Assembly: GCA_963680875.1 (NCBI GenBank)
Contig: OY804577.1
Coordinates: 106,527,906-106,591,905, forward strand
DNA: 64,000 nt
Origin: Bathymodiolus brooksi
Lineage: Eukaryota; Mollusca; Bivalvia; Mytilida; Modiolidae
Direction of reading: 5' to 3'
Numbering within the stretch: the first letter of the stretch is position 1; each line of letters starts with the position of its first letter. The position numbers and the translations under genes were made by a program. Below the pieces are notes generated by a model. It was given only the letters and a program-made list of their open reading frames with translations, ran no database searches and had not been told where the DNA came from. Shown here piece by piece: positions 48,501 to 59,335 of this stretch.

Positions 48501-48649
48501 TAAATTTCATACAACTTTGCAGAATAATTAAAGTATGCATAAAAACGTAGTAAATAAGCAGATATTAATACGCTTAAGACATGCGCCTCTGATCGATTAA
48601 GCATAATTTATATCATCAATGTTGATTTCTGTCATTCTGTCAATATCAC

Positions 48650-48760
48650 TGCAGCGTGACTGCTAGTTCTCAAGGGTTTCACAATTTTAGCACGTCGTGA
48701 TATAGCTGAAATTCTGCTCTAAAAGTGGCGTTAATCGCCAATATAAGTTTTAGAAATTAT
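48650..48760 (+). mobile_element. SINE family S1, 3' tail fragment
   Basis: CGTCGTGATATAGCTGAAAT then AAAAGTGGCGTTAATCGCC; only the tail remains. It would lie in the presumed 5' intron of the F-box gene. Confidence 0.55.
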
Positions 48761-48874
48761 CGAACATTAATTTTGAATATATCTATATATATAAACCAAG
48801 CTTTCATATCACTCGGGCACAGATGACCTCAGCTAATTTAACTTTGATTTGTATATATATATATTATATATCAG

Positions 48875-49065
48875 GGAGTGGATGTGGTCGAGTGGTCTAG
48901 GGCGCTGGACGTAAGGCTAAGCGAATGGTGCTGCAGTGTATCAATGGTGTGGGTTCAAATCCCGTCGAGGGAAGAACAAAAATTTGACAGCTCTAAAATC
49001 TAATTCTAACACTGTTTGGTTTAATTTTCAGACGTATATTATATATCTATACATACATTTTGTCT
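48875..49065 (+). mobile_element. tRNA-headed SINE, family S4 (serine/leucine-like)
   Basis: A-box region GTGGTCGAGTGGTCTAGGGC, a long variable-arm-like stretch, and a perfect B box GGGTTCAAATCCCGTC, then AGGGAAGAACAAAAATTTGA, TCTAATTCTAACACTGTTTG and a TATATAT-rich end. The acceptor ends do not pair, and the SINE body follows directly, so it is a SINE rather than a functional tRNA. I recall the same body (GAAGAACAAAAATTTGC) as common in mussels. Confidence 0.75.
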
Positions 49066-49167
49066 ACTCTTTAATGCTTGTTATACGTTTGAGCAGAACT
49101 GAAGAAATTAAATATAAAACATTCGACTGAAGATTATTATTTTCCATTCACCAGTAAAATAATTATA

Positions 49168-49324
49168 CAATAATATTGTGTTGTCCATGTTATATGTCGA
49201 AATATGTCCCACGGTTAGAAGGCATAATGCACGACCCGGAAGGGGAGCCCGGAAGGGGAGTGCATTATGCCTTCTAACCTTGGGACATATTTCGGCATAT
49301 AACATGGACAACACAATATTATTG
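49168..49324. repeat. Large near-perfect palindrome, 65-bp arms and 27-base centre
   Basis: Left arm 49168-49232 (CAATAATATTGTGTTGTCCA ... GGCATAATGCAC) and right arm 49260-49324 (GTGCATTATGCC ... CAATATTATTG) pair with only about three mismatches (CGAAATATGTCCCACGG against CCTTGGGACATATTTCGG). The centre GACCCGGAAGGGGAGCCCGG... is itself a direct repeat of CCGGAAGGGGAG. Could be a foldback or MITE remnant, or form a cruciform or long RNA hairpin. Confidence 0.93.
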
Positions 49325-49596
49325 TTATTATTACTCTGAATGTCTTTGGTGATTTAAAAAAAATGAAATTTGTCTAAAATGTATTGATAGTATAAAGATT
49401 GGAAAATCATATTCATTTAAATTCAAGACATATTTAATTTCAACAATAACAATGAACTGTCAAATATTTAATTCCCAAACCTGGAACTGGCCATTGTTTT
49501 GACAGACGACAGCATCAACGTTAAAGAAAAACGTATAATACATTGTAAATTGTACACTGTTAAAAAGCGTTCAGGTGATCCGGTTTAGGTGATCCG

Positions 49597-49644
49597 GTTA
49601 CGTCATTTAAATAGGCGGGGTGCTGCCTATTTAAATGACGTAAC
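49597..49644. repeat. Perfect 20-bp inverted repeat with 8-base loop
   Basis: GTTACGTCATTTAAATAGGC at 49597-49616 and its exact complement at 49625-49644, loop GGGGTGCT. The arms contain TTACGTCA, a CRE-like 8-mer, and ATTTAAAT. It is preceded by a 13-base direct repeat (AGGTGATCCGGTT). Confidence 0.93.
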
Positions 49645-49662
49645 ATTGTTCTCCCAACAATA

Positions 49663-49684
49663 GTACTATGCGAGTGCATAGTAC
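49663..49684. repeat. Perfect 9-bp inverted repeat with 4-base loop
   Basis: GTACTATGC then GAGT then GCATAGTAC; the third strong inverted repeat within 520 bases. Confidence 0.85.
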
Positions 49685-49689
49685 AACGA

Positions 49690-51100
49690 CGCTATTTATC
49701 TTTGTAAAATTATGTTTCGATAATATCATGTCAATTATAATGAAAGTTTCTTACATGAAGAGTAATAATTACCAATAGTATTTTTATGATATTTATTAAA
49801 AATTAACATGAATTTGATAGGAATAGTCAGTCATACAAACGCGCTATTTATACAATCAGTGTTTATATATTTTGGCAGGAATGGTGATCCATAAAAAAAC
49901 GCTGTTATACAACTAGTCAGTATTTCGAATGAAATGCTTCAATGAATATCAATTTTGATTATCAACAAGAGGCAATTATCGTGCTATCTAAATATTATAA
50001 AAACTTACAGTTTTCTGACCTTGTGAATAACCTACAATCTACTACGTCTTGGTGAGAATGTCACTTCACATTAGTGTGCCAGTAGACATGATCTCAACGA
50101 ATACCAAAAAGCACTAACGATGTAAGATATGCATGTTACTTTAATATGATAATAGGTGTTGCCTAACTTGGGACGAAGTCCAGTAAAAACAATTAAACAA
50201 TAATATGAGACATGTGCTACCTGTAGTGCCAGCGAAGCAAAATCCACATTATCTAATTATAATAGTTTGCTAACGGCCAATTGTAATGATACAATAGATA
50301 AAGCCAAAATCTTGACAATTCTATCAGTGATTAGTAAGTAGTTATAATATATGAGTACAATGCATGTATGTAAATGTTATAAAAAATTATGTTGAAGCTA
50401 TCATAAAATACCGATATAGATTAACTTACATGTTGATTTTATTATTGATAAATTTAGTTGTATTTTTGAAATGGGATCATGTGGACTCTAATAAATCTCT
50501 TATTAACCCTGGATAAGAGATCTATTGTAAAACAGGGAACCTTAGATTATTTTTGCTTACCTGGGCATCTAAGATGTTTTGTTAACAGGCGAGTCAAACA
50601 ATAAAGTATTATGTTATTAAAAAAAAAAAAAAAAATATTTAAATCATGTAAATTCTTGGGATGATTGAAATATTGATTCACCGTGATTTGTGAAATTCTC
50701 AAAAATGGCAAATATTGATCTCCGTGAATCGTGATTTGGATTTTTTTTTATTAACTGAGATTTATGACCAGAAACCCTCCCCCTTTTTTTTTTTTTTTTT
50801 TTTTTTTATAAAGTTTTCGTCTATTGAAAAGGTGTTCTAAATAGATCTAAATTTACAAACATTTTGTTCTCCAAATTTCATCTGCATTTCAGGAGGCATT
50901 CCCCTCTCATGCCTCCCTCTTAATTGTCATTATCATCAAATAGGCTTCGCCCTTAAACAGGTTGTGCCTGTCTCATATTATTATCCTGAATTATATTGTT
51001 ACTTAGTTTCTGCCTCCGAAGTAAAGAGGTAGTTTTCTAAATACATATATTCTAATATTATTTAATTTGTTTGAGTTAAAATCTGTTCATCTTGCATGTT
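49690..51100. other. No gene found; A and T homopolymers
   Basis: AT-rich. An A-rich tract is at 50621-50635 and a T tract at 50785-50807. No frame or repeat shared with the rest of the window was recognised. Confidence 0.4.
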
Positions 51101-51106
51101 TTAATC

Positions 51107-51385
51107 ACTGGGTATATACGTCTGCCCAGTAGTCAGTGTTTAGGCACGGACATAGTTTATTAAATATAGTAAGTTATTATATTATTAAAATTGACAGTTA
51201 CTAATTAAAGTAATTATTGTCAAACCTCGGGCATAGGTGACTTTTAGCTATCGTTTTCATGCCGTTTGGTTTTATAGTTCCCAAACACTTTTAATTTATA
51301 TAACTTTCCAATCTTTTGACTTTGAGCATACCTGATGAAGGTTATTTCAGAAACGCATCGTGCGGTCTAAATGTTATATCTACGT
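51107..51385 (+). repeat. Ancient dispersed repeat family E, copy 2
   Basis: ATCACTGGGTATATACGTCT, GCCCAGTAGTCAGTGTTTAG, CCTCGGGCATAGGTGACTTT, CCCAAACACTTTTAATTTAT, CTTTCCAATCTTTTGACTTT and CTGATGAAGGTTATTTCAGA. Longer than copy 1 at 39013, so it gives the better 3' end. Confidence 0.55.
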
Positions 51386-51400
51386 ATTTATTAATGTTAG

Positions 51401-51562
51401 TAATTATGACAACCTCAGCCCCACAAGGAGACGGACTACAGTAATTATGACAACCTCAGCCCCACAAGGAGACGGACTACAGTAATTATGACACCCTCAG
51501 CCCCACAAGGAGACGGACTACAGTAATTATGACAACCTCAGCCCCACAAAGAGACGGACTAC
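51401..51562 (+). repeat. 41-bp tandem array, 4 copies
   Basis: Unit TAATTATGACAACCTCAGCC then CCACAAGGAGACGGACTACA and G; one copy has ACACCC and the last has CAAAGAG. Confidence 0.93.
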
Positions 51563-51564
51563 TA

Positions 51565-52890
51565 TAACCCCGAATCCTACAATTTGTAATTTTATATCTG
51601 TGTGATATTGTAGTTTGTATGCTTAAAGTAACCTCACAAAAGAGGGAATGCCAGGAGAAAGTGATAGGGCTTAATGTCACAGCAACCTCACATCCCTGTC
51701 CGAAAGGGCAGATAGTCTGACAACTTTTCACGACCGTATCCCGTGAGTGTATATTATTTGCCTAATGTTTCAGCAACCCGTCCGAAAAGGCAGCTAGTCC
51801 GTAAAATGTAGGGGCAACTTTTCCCGACCGAATCTAGTGTATATTACTTTCCCGATGTGAATCAAACTTTCACCCATGAACCTTTTTCCAGAGCCATTTA
51901 CCTACATAGTACTATATTGAATGAATTCTTTATTTGCAAAAAGCATATACATGCTATAGCAATCAAACAGATATATACACATGTATATATGACACAATGA
52001 CAAAAAGCAGTCATGAATATGTCTAAAATACTGATCAGCTGACTTTAAACAATTAACATTCTATCAATTTATTAGGACAAAGGCATGACTACAACAAATA
52101 GCAATTAAATTATAATTATCGCTATGATCATTATTTATATAACTTTTCAATTACATATCATGAAGTGTTTAAAAATACATACAAAAATACCCTTTCAAAT
52201 AGACTTCATCTTAAAATTATTAAAAAAAATACATAAATGTTAAATACAAAAAATACCCTTTCAATTTCATTTCATCTAAATGTTATTTAAAAAATACATT
52301 AATGTTATAAGCAGAGTATAAATATGAAAACTTCCTTGTACAAAATATGCAATTGATTGATTGGTTTGTTATCATTACTATTTAAACATCTAACCTGAAT
52401 AGATTTCATTTTGTTGTTGATGTTTCCTTGGTTAGGCATTGTCACGTTCCAGGGCGGCCATAAACTGTATAACTGTAAGTTTTAATCAATATAACTAAAA
52501 ACCTTTCTAATGTTCCAAACGATCGTCATTATGGTTATTATTTTGATGTATTACTTGTTAATTGTTTTATTTTAGGGGATTAAGAATTAATAGTAAAGTT
52601 TACCACGGGTTAAGCTTTATTTTGTTCGATCGGTCATCGATATTAAGCTATTAGTAAGTTTTGCTTTCTTGTCAATTTCAAGGATATTGTAATTTTAAGC
52701 AGTTCATCTGGCCATGGGATATTGACATATATCACGTTTTTTAATTGATAAAAGTTTATACCAGGCCTACAGGTAACATTTGTAAACAAAATGACAAAAT
52801 ATTTATAAGATGCAACACTATTAAAACAAAAGAAGCAGCCCGTATTGAATATAACTTGTTTCTTTTTCCGCATGAGTTCTCAGGTGAAGA
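51565..52890. other. No gene; possible LINE 3' UTR remnant at 51917-52130
   Basis: A 50-100 base duplicated block with CCGAAAGGGCAGATAGTC / CCGAAAAGGCAGCTAGTC lies at 51690-51860. From 51917 the plus strand reads TGAATGAATTCTTTATTTGC; on the minus strand this would be a GCAAATAAAGAATTCATTCA end of the kind seen at LINE 3' termini. No coding part remains. Confidence 0.35.
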
Positions 52891-52894
52891 CCGA

Positions 52895-55471
52895 GACTAG
52901 AGACATCAAATGGAAAACGTGTGGATGGACATTCTTGCACTAGAGACATCAAAGGGAAATAGTGTGGATGGACATTCTTGCACTAGAGACATCAAAGGGA
53001 AATAGTGTGGATGGACATTCTTACACTAGAGACATCAAAGGGAAATAGTGTGGATGGATATTTTTACACTAGAGACATCAAAGGGATATAGTGTGGGTGG
53101 ACATTCTTACACTAGAGACATCAAAGAGAAATAGTGTGGATGGACATTCTTACACTAGAGACATCAAAGGGAAATAGTGTGGATGGACATTCTTACACTA
53201 GAGACATCAAAGGGAAATAGTGTGGATGGATATTTGTACACTAGAGACATCAAAGGGAAATAGTGTGGATGGACATTCTTACACTAGACACATAAAGAGA
53301 AATAGTGTGGATGGACATTCTTGCACTAGAGACATCAAAGGGAAAGTGTGGATGGACATTCTTACACTAGATACATCAAAGGGATATAGTGTGGATGGAC
53401 ATTCTTACACTAGAGACATCAGAGGGAAATAGTGTGGATGGACATTCTTACACTAGAGACATCAAAGGGATATAGTGTGGATGGTCATTCTTACACTAGG
53501 GACATCAAAGGGAAATAGTGTGGATGGACATTCTTACACTAGAGACATCAAAGGGAAATAGTGTGGATGGATATTTTTACACTAGAGATATCAAAGGGAT
53601 ATAGTGTGGGTGGACATTCTTACACTAGAGACATCAAAGAAAAATAGTGTGGATGGACATTCTTACACTTGAGAAATCAAAGGGAAATAGTGTGGATGGA
53701 CATTCTTACACTAGAGACATCAAAGGGAAAGTGTGGATGGTTATTTCTACACTAGAGACATCAAAGGGAAATAGTGTGGATGGACATTCTTACACCAGAG
53801 ACATAAAGAGAAATAGTGTGGATGGACATTCTTGCACTAGAGACATTAAAGGGAAAGTGTGGATGGACATTCTTACACTAGATACATCAAAGGGATAGTG
53901 TGGATGGACATTCTTACACTAGAGACATCAAAGGGAAATAGTGTGGATGGACATTCTTATACTAGAGACATCAAAGGGAAATAGTGTAGATGGACATTCT
54001 TACATTAGAGACATGAAAGGTAAACAGTGTGGATGGACATTCTTACACTAGAGACATTAAAGGGAAACAGTGTGGATGGACATGCTTACACTAGAGACAT
54101 TAAAGGGAAATAGTGTGGATGGACATTCTTACACGGGAGACATCAAAGAAAAATAGTGTGGATGGACATTCTTACATTAGCGACATCAAAGGGAAACAGT
54201 GTGGATGGACATTCTTACACTAGAAACATCAAAGGGAACTAGTGTGGATGGACATTCTTACACTAGAGACATCAAAGGGAAATAGTGTATATGGACATTC
54301 TTACACTAGAGACATCAAAGGAAAACAGTGTGGATGGACATTCTTACACTAGAGACATCAAATGGAAATAGTGTGGATGGACATTCTTACACTAGAGACA
54401 TGAAAGGTAAACAGTGTGGATGGACATTCTTACACTAGAGACATTAAAGGGAAATAGTGTGGATGGACATTCTTACACGGGAGACATCAAAGAAAAATAG
54501 TGTGGATGGACATTCTTACATTAGCGACATCAAAGGGAAACAGTGTGGATGGACATTCTTACACTAGAAACATCAAAGGGAACTAGTGTGGATGGACATT
54601 CTTACACTAGAGACATCAAAGGGAAATAGTGTATATGGACATTCTTATACTAGAGACATCAAAGGAAAACAGTGTGGATGGACATTCTTACACTAGAGAC
54701 ATCAAAGGGAAATAGTGTGGATGGACATTCTTACACTAGAGACATCAAATGGAAATAGTGTGGATGGACATTCTTACACTAGAGACATCAAATGGAAATA
54801 GTGTGGATGGACATTCTTACACTAGAGACATCAAAGAGAAACAGTGTGGATGGACATTCTTACACTAGAGACATCAAAGGGATATAGTGTGGATGGACAT
54901 TCTTACACTAGAGACATCAAAGGGAAACCGTGTGGATGGACATTATTACACTAGAGACATCAAATGGAAATAGTGTGGATGGACATTCTTACACCAGAGT
55001 CATCAAAGGGAAATAGTGTAGATGGACATTCTTAAACTAGAGACATCAAAGGGAAATAGTGTGGATGGACATTCTTACACTAGAGACATCAAAGGGAAAC
55101 AGTGTGGATGGACATTCTTACACTAGAGACATCAAAGGGAAATAGTGTGGATGGACATTCTTACACGGGAGATATCAAAGAGAAATAGTGTAGATGGACA
55201 TTCTTACATTAGAGACATCAAAGGGAAATAGTGTGGGTGGACATTCTTACACTAGAGACATCAAAGGGAAACAGTGTGGATGGACATTCTTACACTAGAG
55301 ACATCAAAGGGAAATAGTGTGGATGGACATTCTTACACTAGAAACATCAAAAGGAAATAGTGTAGATGGACATTCTTACATTAGAGACATGAAAGGAAAC
55401 AGTGTGGATGGACATTCTTACACTAGAGACATCAAAGGGAAATGGTGTGAATGGACATTCTTACACTAGAG
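52895..55471 (+). repeat. 43-bp tandem array, about 60 copies, with block duplications
   Basis: Unit GACATCAAAGGGAAATAGTG then TGGATGGACATTCTTACACT and AGA. Point variation is greater than in the other arrays (ATATAG, CAGTG, GGGTGG, TTAG, GGGA). Some units lack TAG (GGGAAAGTG), changing the phase by 3. A run of variant units at about 54000-54330 recurs 344 bp (8 units) downstream at 54340-54670, and a pair with GGATATTTTTACACT recurs about 513 bp apart (53048 and 53561). Its right border is directly a SINE S1 fragment. Confidence 0.95.
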
Positions 55472-55590
55472 TGACTTGCGCCAGATCGGTGGTTCTCTCT
55501 TGGTACTCCGGTTTTCTCCACTAATATAGCTGTTGACAGCCACGATACAACTGAAATATTGTGGAATGTGGCGTTTAACATTATAACCCT
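55472..55590 (+). mobile_element. SINE family S1, 3' part
   Basis: GTGACTTGCGCCAGATCGGT, GGTACTCCGGTTTTCTCCAC, CCACGATACAACTGAAATAT, GTGGAATGTGGCGTTTAACA and CATTATAACCCTAACCC. The head is replaced by the 43-bp array. Confidence 0.75.
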
Positions 55591-55840
55591 AACCCAAACT
55601 GTTGTAAACATTATGCTCGGGTCGTAAATTGTTCCTACTTCAATATATCATTTAGTGAGGTATGTTGAGCTGTCATATTTCTACAAACCCATACAGCTTC
55701 TGTATTGCTAAGACATATAATCACTACGGAACGTTTCTGTTATAATCTAACATGTTGAAGTGTAAAATTAATATTTATGTTTGTTTTTTATTTTAATCAA
55801 ATTAATAAACGGATCATATATATTAATGGGTATGGTTTTC

Positions 55841-57003
55841 GTACTGTAAATCGGGAAATTTTGGTGTAGGTTAATTTTGGCCTTTTTTCTCCAAAAGAGG
55901 GTTGTTTTATTTTGGTGTGTGAAATTTGGGCCATTTTTGTTTCTAGTGTGTTTAATTTTGGCCACTTTTGGTTCCCATGTGTATATTTTTTTGTCAATTA
56001 ATTCAGTACGTAAATGGAAGCGTTCTCATTTCAACCAGCGATACTACGTTTTTACTGTTACTTACCAGATATGTTGATGTCGTACTAAAAACCAAATCTA
56101 TTATGGATAAATTGTGATATTTATTAAAACTAGGAATTTAGATATTTAAACAGCATAAAGTAAAATGCATTTAATATAAAAACAACAAATAATAATTTTG
56201 CACTCGTATTAATCATCGCTTTTACAGGTACACAGTCTTCTTATAACGTCAGTACATGTATTTGTTTACACAACAATTATACATAATCAACAGATCAAAG
56301 GTTACAAAAAAAAGGTAGATGACAGTCACACCTTTATAATTGGATTTTGTACCTGTAAATCTATTTGATTAATAATAATATAATAATATTTTATTCAGGC
56401 AAATCAATCACATACATATAAAACACACATATACTATTACAATATACATAAAAATAAGTTAAAAATATTGTAAACGTGACAGCCTAGGATAACCCATAAA
56501 GCCCAATAAATTGAGCTTATTTCCAATGGGGTCCTTGTCTTGTAAGATTACAAGAGTAAAATAATAAAAATTGTTTACTCATAAAACACACTAGCACATA
56601 ACATATTTTAAAATAAAGCACCAATTTATAAGCACTTGACTGAATTTTATGTTGTTATAAATAAAACCGATAAGACACTAATTACGTTTTTATTGATTTT
56701 TCTTTTTTCTATAGGTAATTGTCATTTTAATGATATTTGACATGTTGTTGATTGAATAAATTTTATTGGTATTGCATGGTTTTTATCAATGTACTTTATT
56801 TACCTGTAATTTCTCTCTTGTCATCGATCCAAGCCAACGATTTCACATTGTGAACACTTTTCAGTTTGACTTGTGTGTGTATATACATGTATAACGGTAA
56901 TTGACAAAGTTTTACTTAGGAAAGAAGTAAGACAAAAAGGTACAGACTAGGGAATATAAATATATGCCAAAATAAGCCAAAATTTCCCAATTTACGGGGT
57001 ATA
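55841..57003. mobile_element. Foldback element F1 with arms of iterated TTTTGG words
   Basis: The left arm (55841-55985) reads GTACTGTAAATCGGGAAATT, then repeats the word TTAATTTTGGCC or its variants four times. The right end (about 56968-57003) reads AATAAGCCAAAATTTCCCAA and TTTACGGGGTA, the inverted form of the left end. The inner part is AT-rich and holds a minus-strand segment (about 56378-56545) ending in GCCTGAATAAAATATTATTA when reversed, which resembles a LINE 3' tail inserted inside. No transposase is visible, so it is non-autonomous. Confidence 0.65.
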
Positions 57004-57070
57004 TGAATGTGTATGGGTTTTCGGGCTGAGTGATATTTTTTTTGTTTTTTTTTGCAAAGCCCCCGTCTAA

Positions 57071-57206
57071 TAAAGGTAATAACAAAATTACCGAACTCCG
57101 AACAATTTTATAAAGGGAAAGTCAAAACTCATAATGATATAAACAGACAAAATCAGTCAACAACCGGAAAACTGTGAAAACCGTAATGACCCTGACTTGG
57201 TACAGT
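57071..57206 (+). repeat. Dispersed repeat family C, copy 2 (3' truncated)
   Basis: Matches 5073-5210 with only a few differences (CAATTTTATAAAGGG for CAATCTTACAAAGGG) and stops at CTTGGTACAG, 31 bases short of copy 1. Confidence 0.85.
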
Positions 57207-57434
57207 CCCATTTATCATACATTCTTCCTGAATATTAATTGATATTTTCAGGAACCACAATCCACAGTGGCATAGACTGATTTTTTAATCTTATACATCA
57301 AATCTTAACACAAACACATTCAACGGTACGTCGTAGAAAACAGAGCGGGTTCAACTTGATTCGATCAGCGTGACGGAGGCTAATGCACACTTGACATGAT
57401 AACAACGTGTATACAGTAATGATATGTCAGGGGT

Positions 57435-57725
57435 TAGAGTTAGGGTTATGGTGTTTAAAGCCACTTTAAACAATAGTTCAGTACTATCTTGGAGGTAAAT
57501 GATATGTAAGCAGGTGTCTACAGGCATGATAAACCGAATTTACAATTTGAACGTCCTCTAGACGATCACATTTGGTTAAGTAAGATTGGGTTAAAGTTTA
57601 GGTTTAGCTTTATGGTGTTTAACGCCACTTTCAACAATATTTCAGTTATATCGTGGTGGTCAGTTTTATTGATGGAGGAAACTGGAGTACCCGGATAAAA
57701 CCACCGACCTGCCGTAAGTCACTGA
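57435..57725 (-). mobile_element. SINE family S1, two nearby tail/centre fragments
   Basis: 57435-57495 has GTTATGGTGTTTAAAGCCAC and the AATAGTTCAGTACTAT end; 57590-57725 has TTTATGGTGTTTAACGCCAC, TTATATCGTGGTGGTCAGTT, GGAGGAAACTGGAGTACCCG and ACCGACCTGCCGTAAGTCAC. Both are minus-oriented and truncated before the B box. Confidence 0.75.
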
Positions 57726-58215
57726 GTTTTTTTATTTAGACTTGTAAATATTTTAATTCAATAAAAGTCCTGAAATCAATGGTTATTTAATTGTAAAATA
57801 ATATGCAACATAAAATGACTAACTGACTACAAAAGCTATTATTGAAATGCACACATGCACAGACATATACATGTATTGAAATACAAAAAAAGGTATCTCT
57901 ACATTAAAACTCCATTAATAGATTATTATAAATTATATAGTATGACGAATATTGATGTTTTTGAGCATCTTTTATCATGCGACAGCTGTTTAAACTCCAT
58001 TTATGTTATCATATATGCGATTTTTTGTCATGTCTATTTGAGACGTGGTCAATAATTCATGATTTTTTAAGAAAAGATTGAAGATACCAAATGGGAAAAT
58101 CGAAGGATATTTAATCAACGATGAAAAATAATTTTCTCATAATTTTGAATTTTGGTTGAGCATCGTTATTGTGCGGAAATCATACAAATCTCACTGTTAT
58201 GATATAGGTTTTCAA
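57726..58215. other. No supported feature
   Basis: AT-rich; a 66-codon frame at 57855 has no likeness to known proteins. Confidence 0.4.
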
Positions 58216-58221
58216 TCCAGA

Positions 58222-58329
58222 AAGGTCGGATATAGCGATTTAGAGGACAGTTGCACCTGTTAACCGCCGCGGCGTTTGCCGAACCCTTTAACTGTTGCAC
58301 TGTCCCCAAAAAGCGCCATATCCGACCTT
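58222..58329. repeat. Imperfect GC-rich palindrome of about 108 bp
   Basis: AAGGTCGGATATAGCG at the left pairs with CGCCATATCCGACCTT at the right; GGACAGTTGCACCTGTTAA pairs imperfectly with TTAACTGTTGCACTGTCC. The centre contains the perfect palindrome CGCCGCGGCG. It stands out as a GC-rich island in AT-rich DNA. Confidence 0.8.
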
Positions 58330-58344
58330 ACAGGACTAAAACAA

Positions 58345-59330
58345 ACAAAGATAGCAATTATGAATATTAGTCATACGCAACTATTATCAGCACCGATACT
58401 GCGCATGCGTTAATTGATACCATTATCACACTCGATAAAAATATAATAGATTATTTAATGAAATATTAAATAATCCTTCGCTGTAATTAAGTAGTTAAAG
58501 CTGTATTTTCAATCCGCATATATTTGAAAACTACAATTTCTTAGCTTTCGAACGGTATAAAATAGTTCATGAAAGAATATTTCTTTGTCTGTTCCATTTT
58601 GATTTTAAAGAAATGAGGGTCCGACCATATATATAGATCGGTGAAAAAACTTAAACTAGCTGAAAACGCATTTACACGTTAAAATTACTTTTTTTAAACT
58701 TAACTATGATGTATTTTTCATATTTAAGAAAAAATTGAAAATCTGTTCCATTTTGCTCCAAAAATCAGGTTATGGCGTCTAGGTCAATATAACAGAAAAA
58801 TTTCTAAGTCCGTACCACACGGTGGGTAGTATCGAGAATTAGCCTATGTACATTCGTATTGATAAAATAATATTTAAAGACATGAGAAAAACAATTGGGT
58901 GATTACATATATATGTAATAAAAGTAATATTAATTAAAATCCTTAATTTGGATTCGACAGTCAAGTCAGTATTATATTATAATATTTAAGCAAATAAATT
59001 ATTGTCTCGTTTTGTCTTGTATATTATTTTTTTTTTTTCGTGGCTTAAATCAAATATATTAATAATATTTATGATTTATGATAAAGTTTTTTGAAGCTAA
59101 ATTTATGAAAAGTTTGTATAAACAACGTTAATGAGAAATTTTTAGAATAAAATATACATGCGTACTATTAAACGTCAATTCTCACAATCCAATTATCTCT
59201 TATATATATTGTTTTAAATCAATTATTAAAAGGCCGAAGAAAAAGGTAGGAATGTTAAAATTGCAATTAATTACTGTCATTGATTTTAAGTACAAAATAA
59301 AGATAAAGTTTTTCTTCACTGAAGGTTTAT
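58345..59330. other. No supported feature
   Basis: AT-rich, nothing recognised. Confidence 0.4.
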
Positions 59331-59335
59331 TTCTC

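Noticed and set aside
48476..48604. N-terminal 43-residue extension of the F-box protein
   Set aside because: The stretch contains a polypyrimidine tract and TAG acceptor immediately before the F-box ATG, so it is better explained as intron.
46943..48604. Opposite-strand or other-frame ORFs within the F-box gene (47409-47645, 47911-48138, 48283-48480)
   Set aside because: Shadows of the real coding frame.
48880..48975. Functional tRNA gene (serine or leucine)
   Set aside because: A and B boxes are good, but acceptor ends do not pair and a known SINE-like body follows directly.
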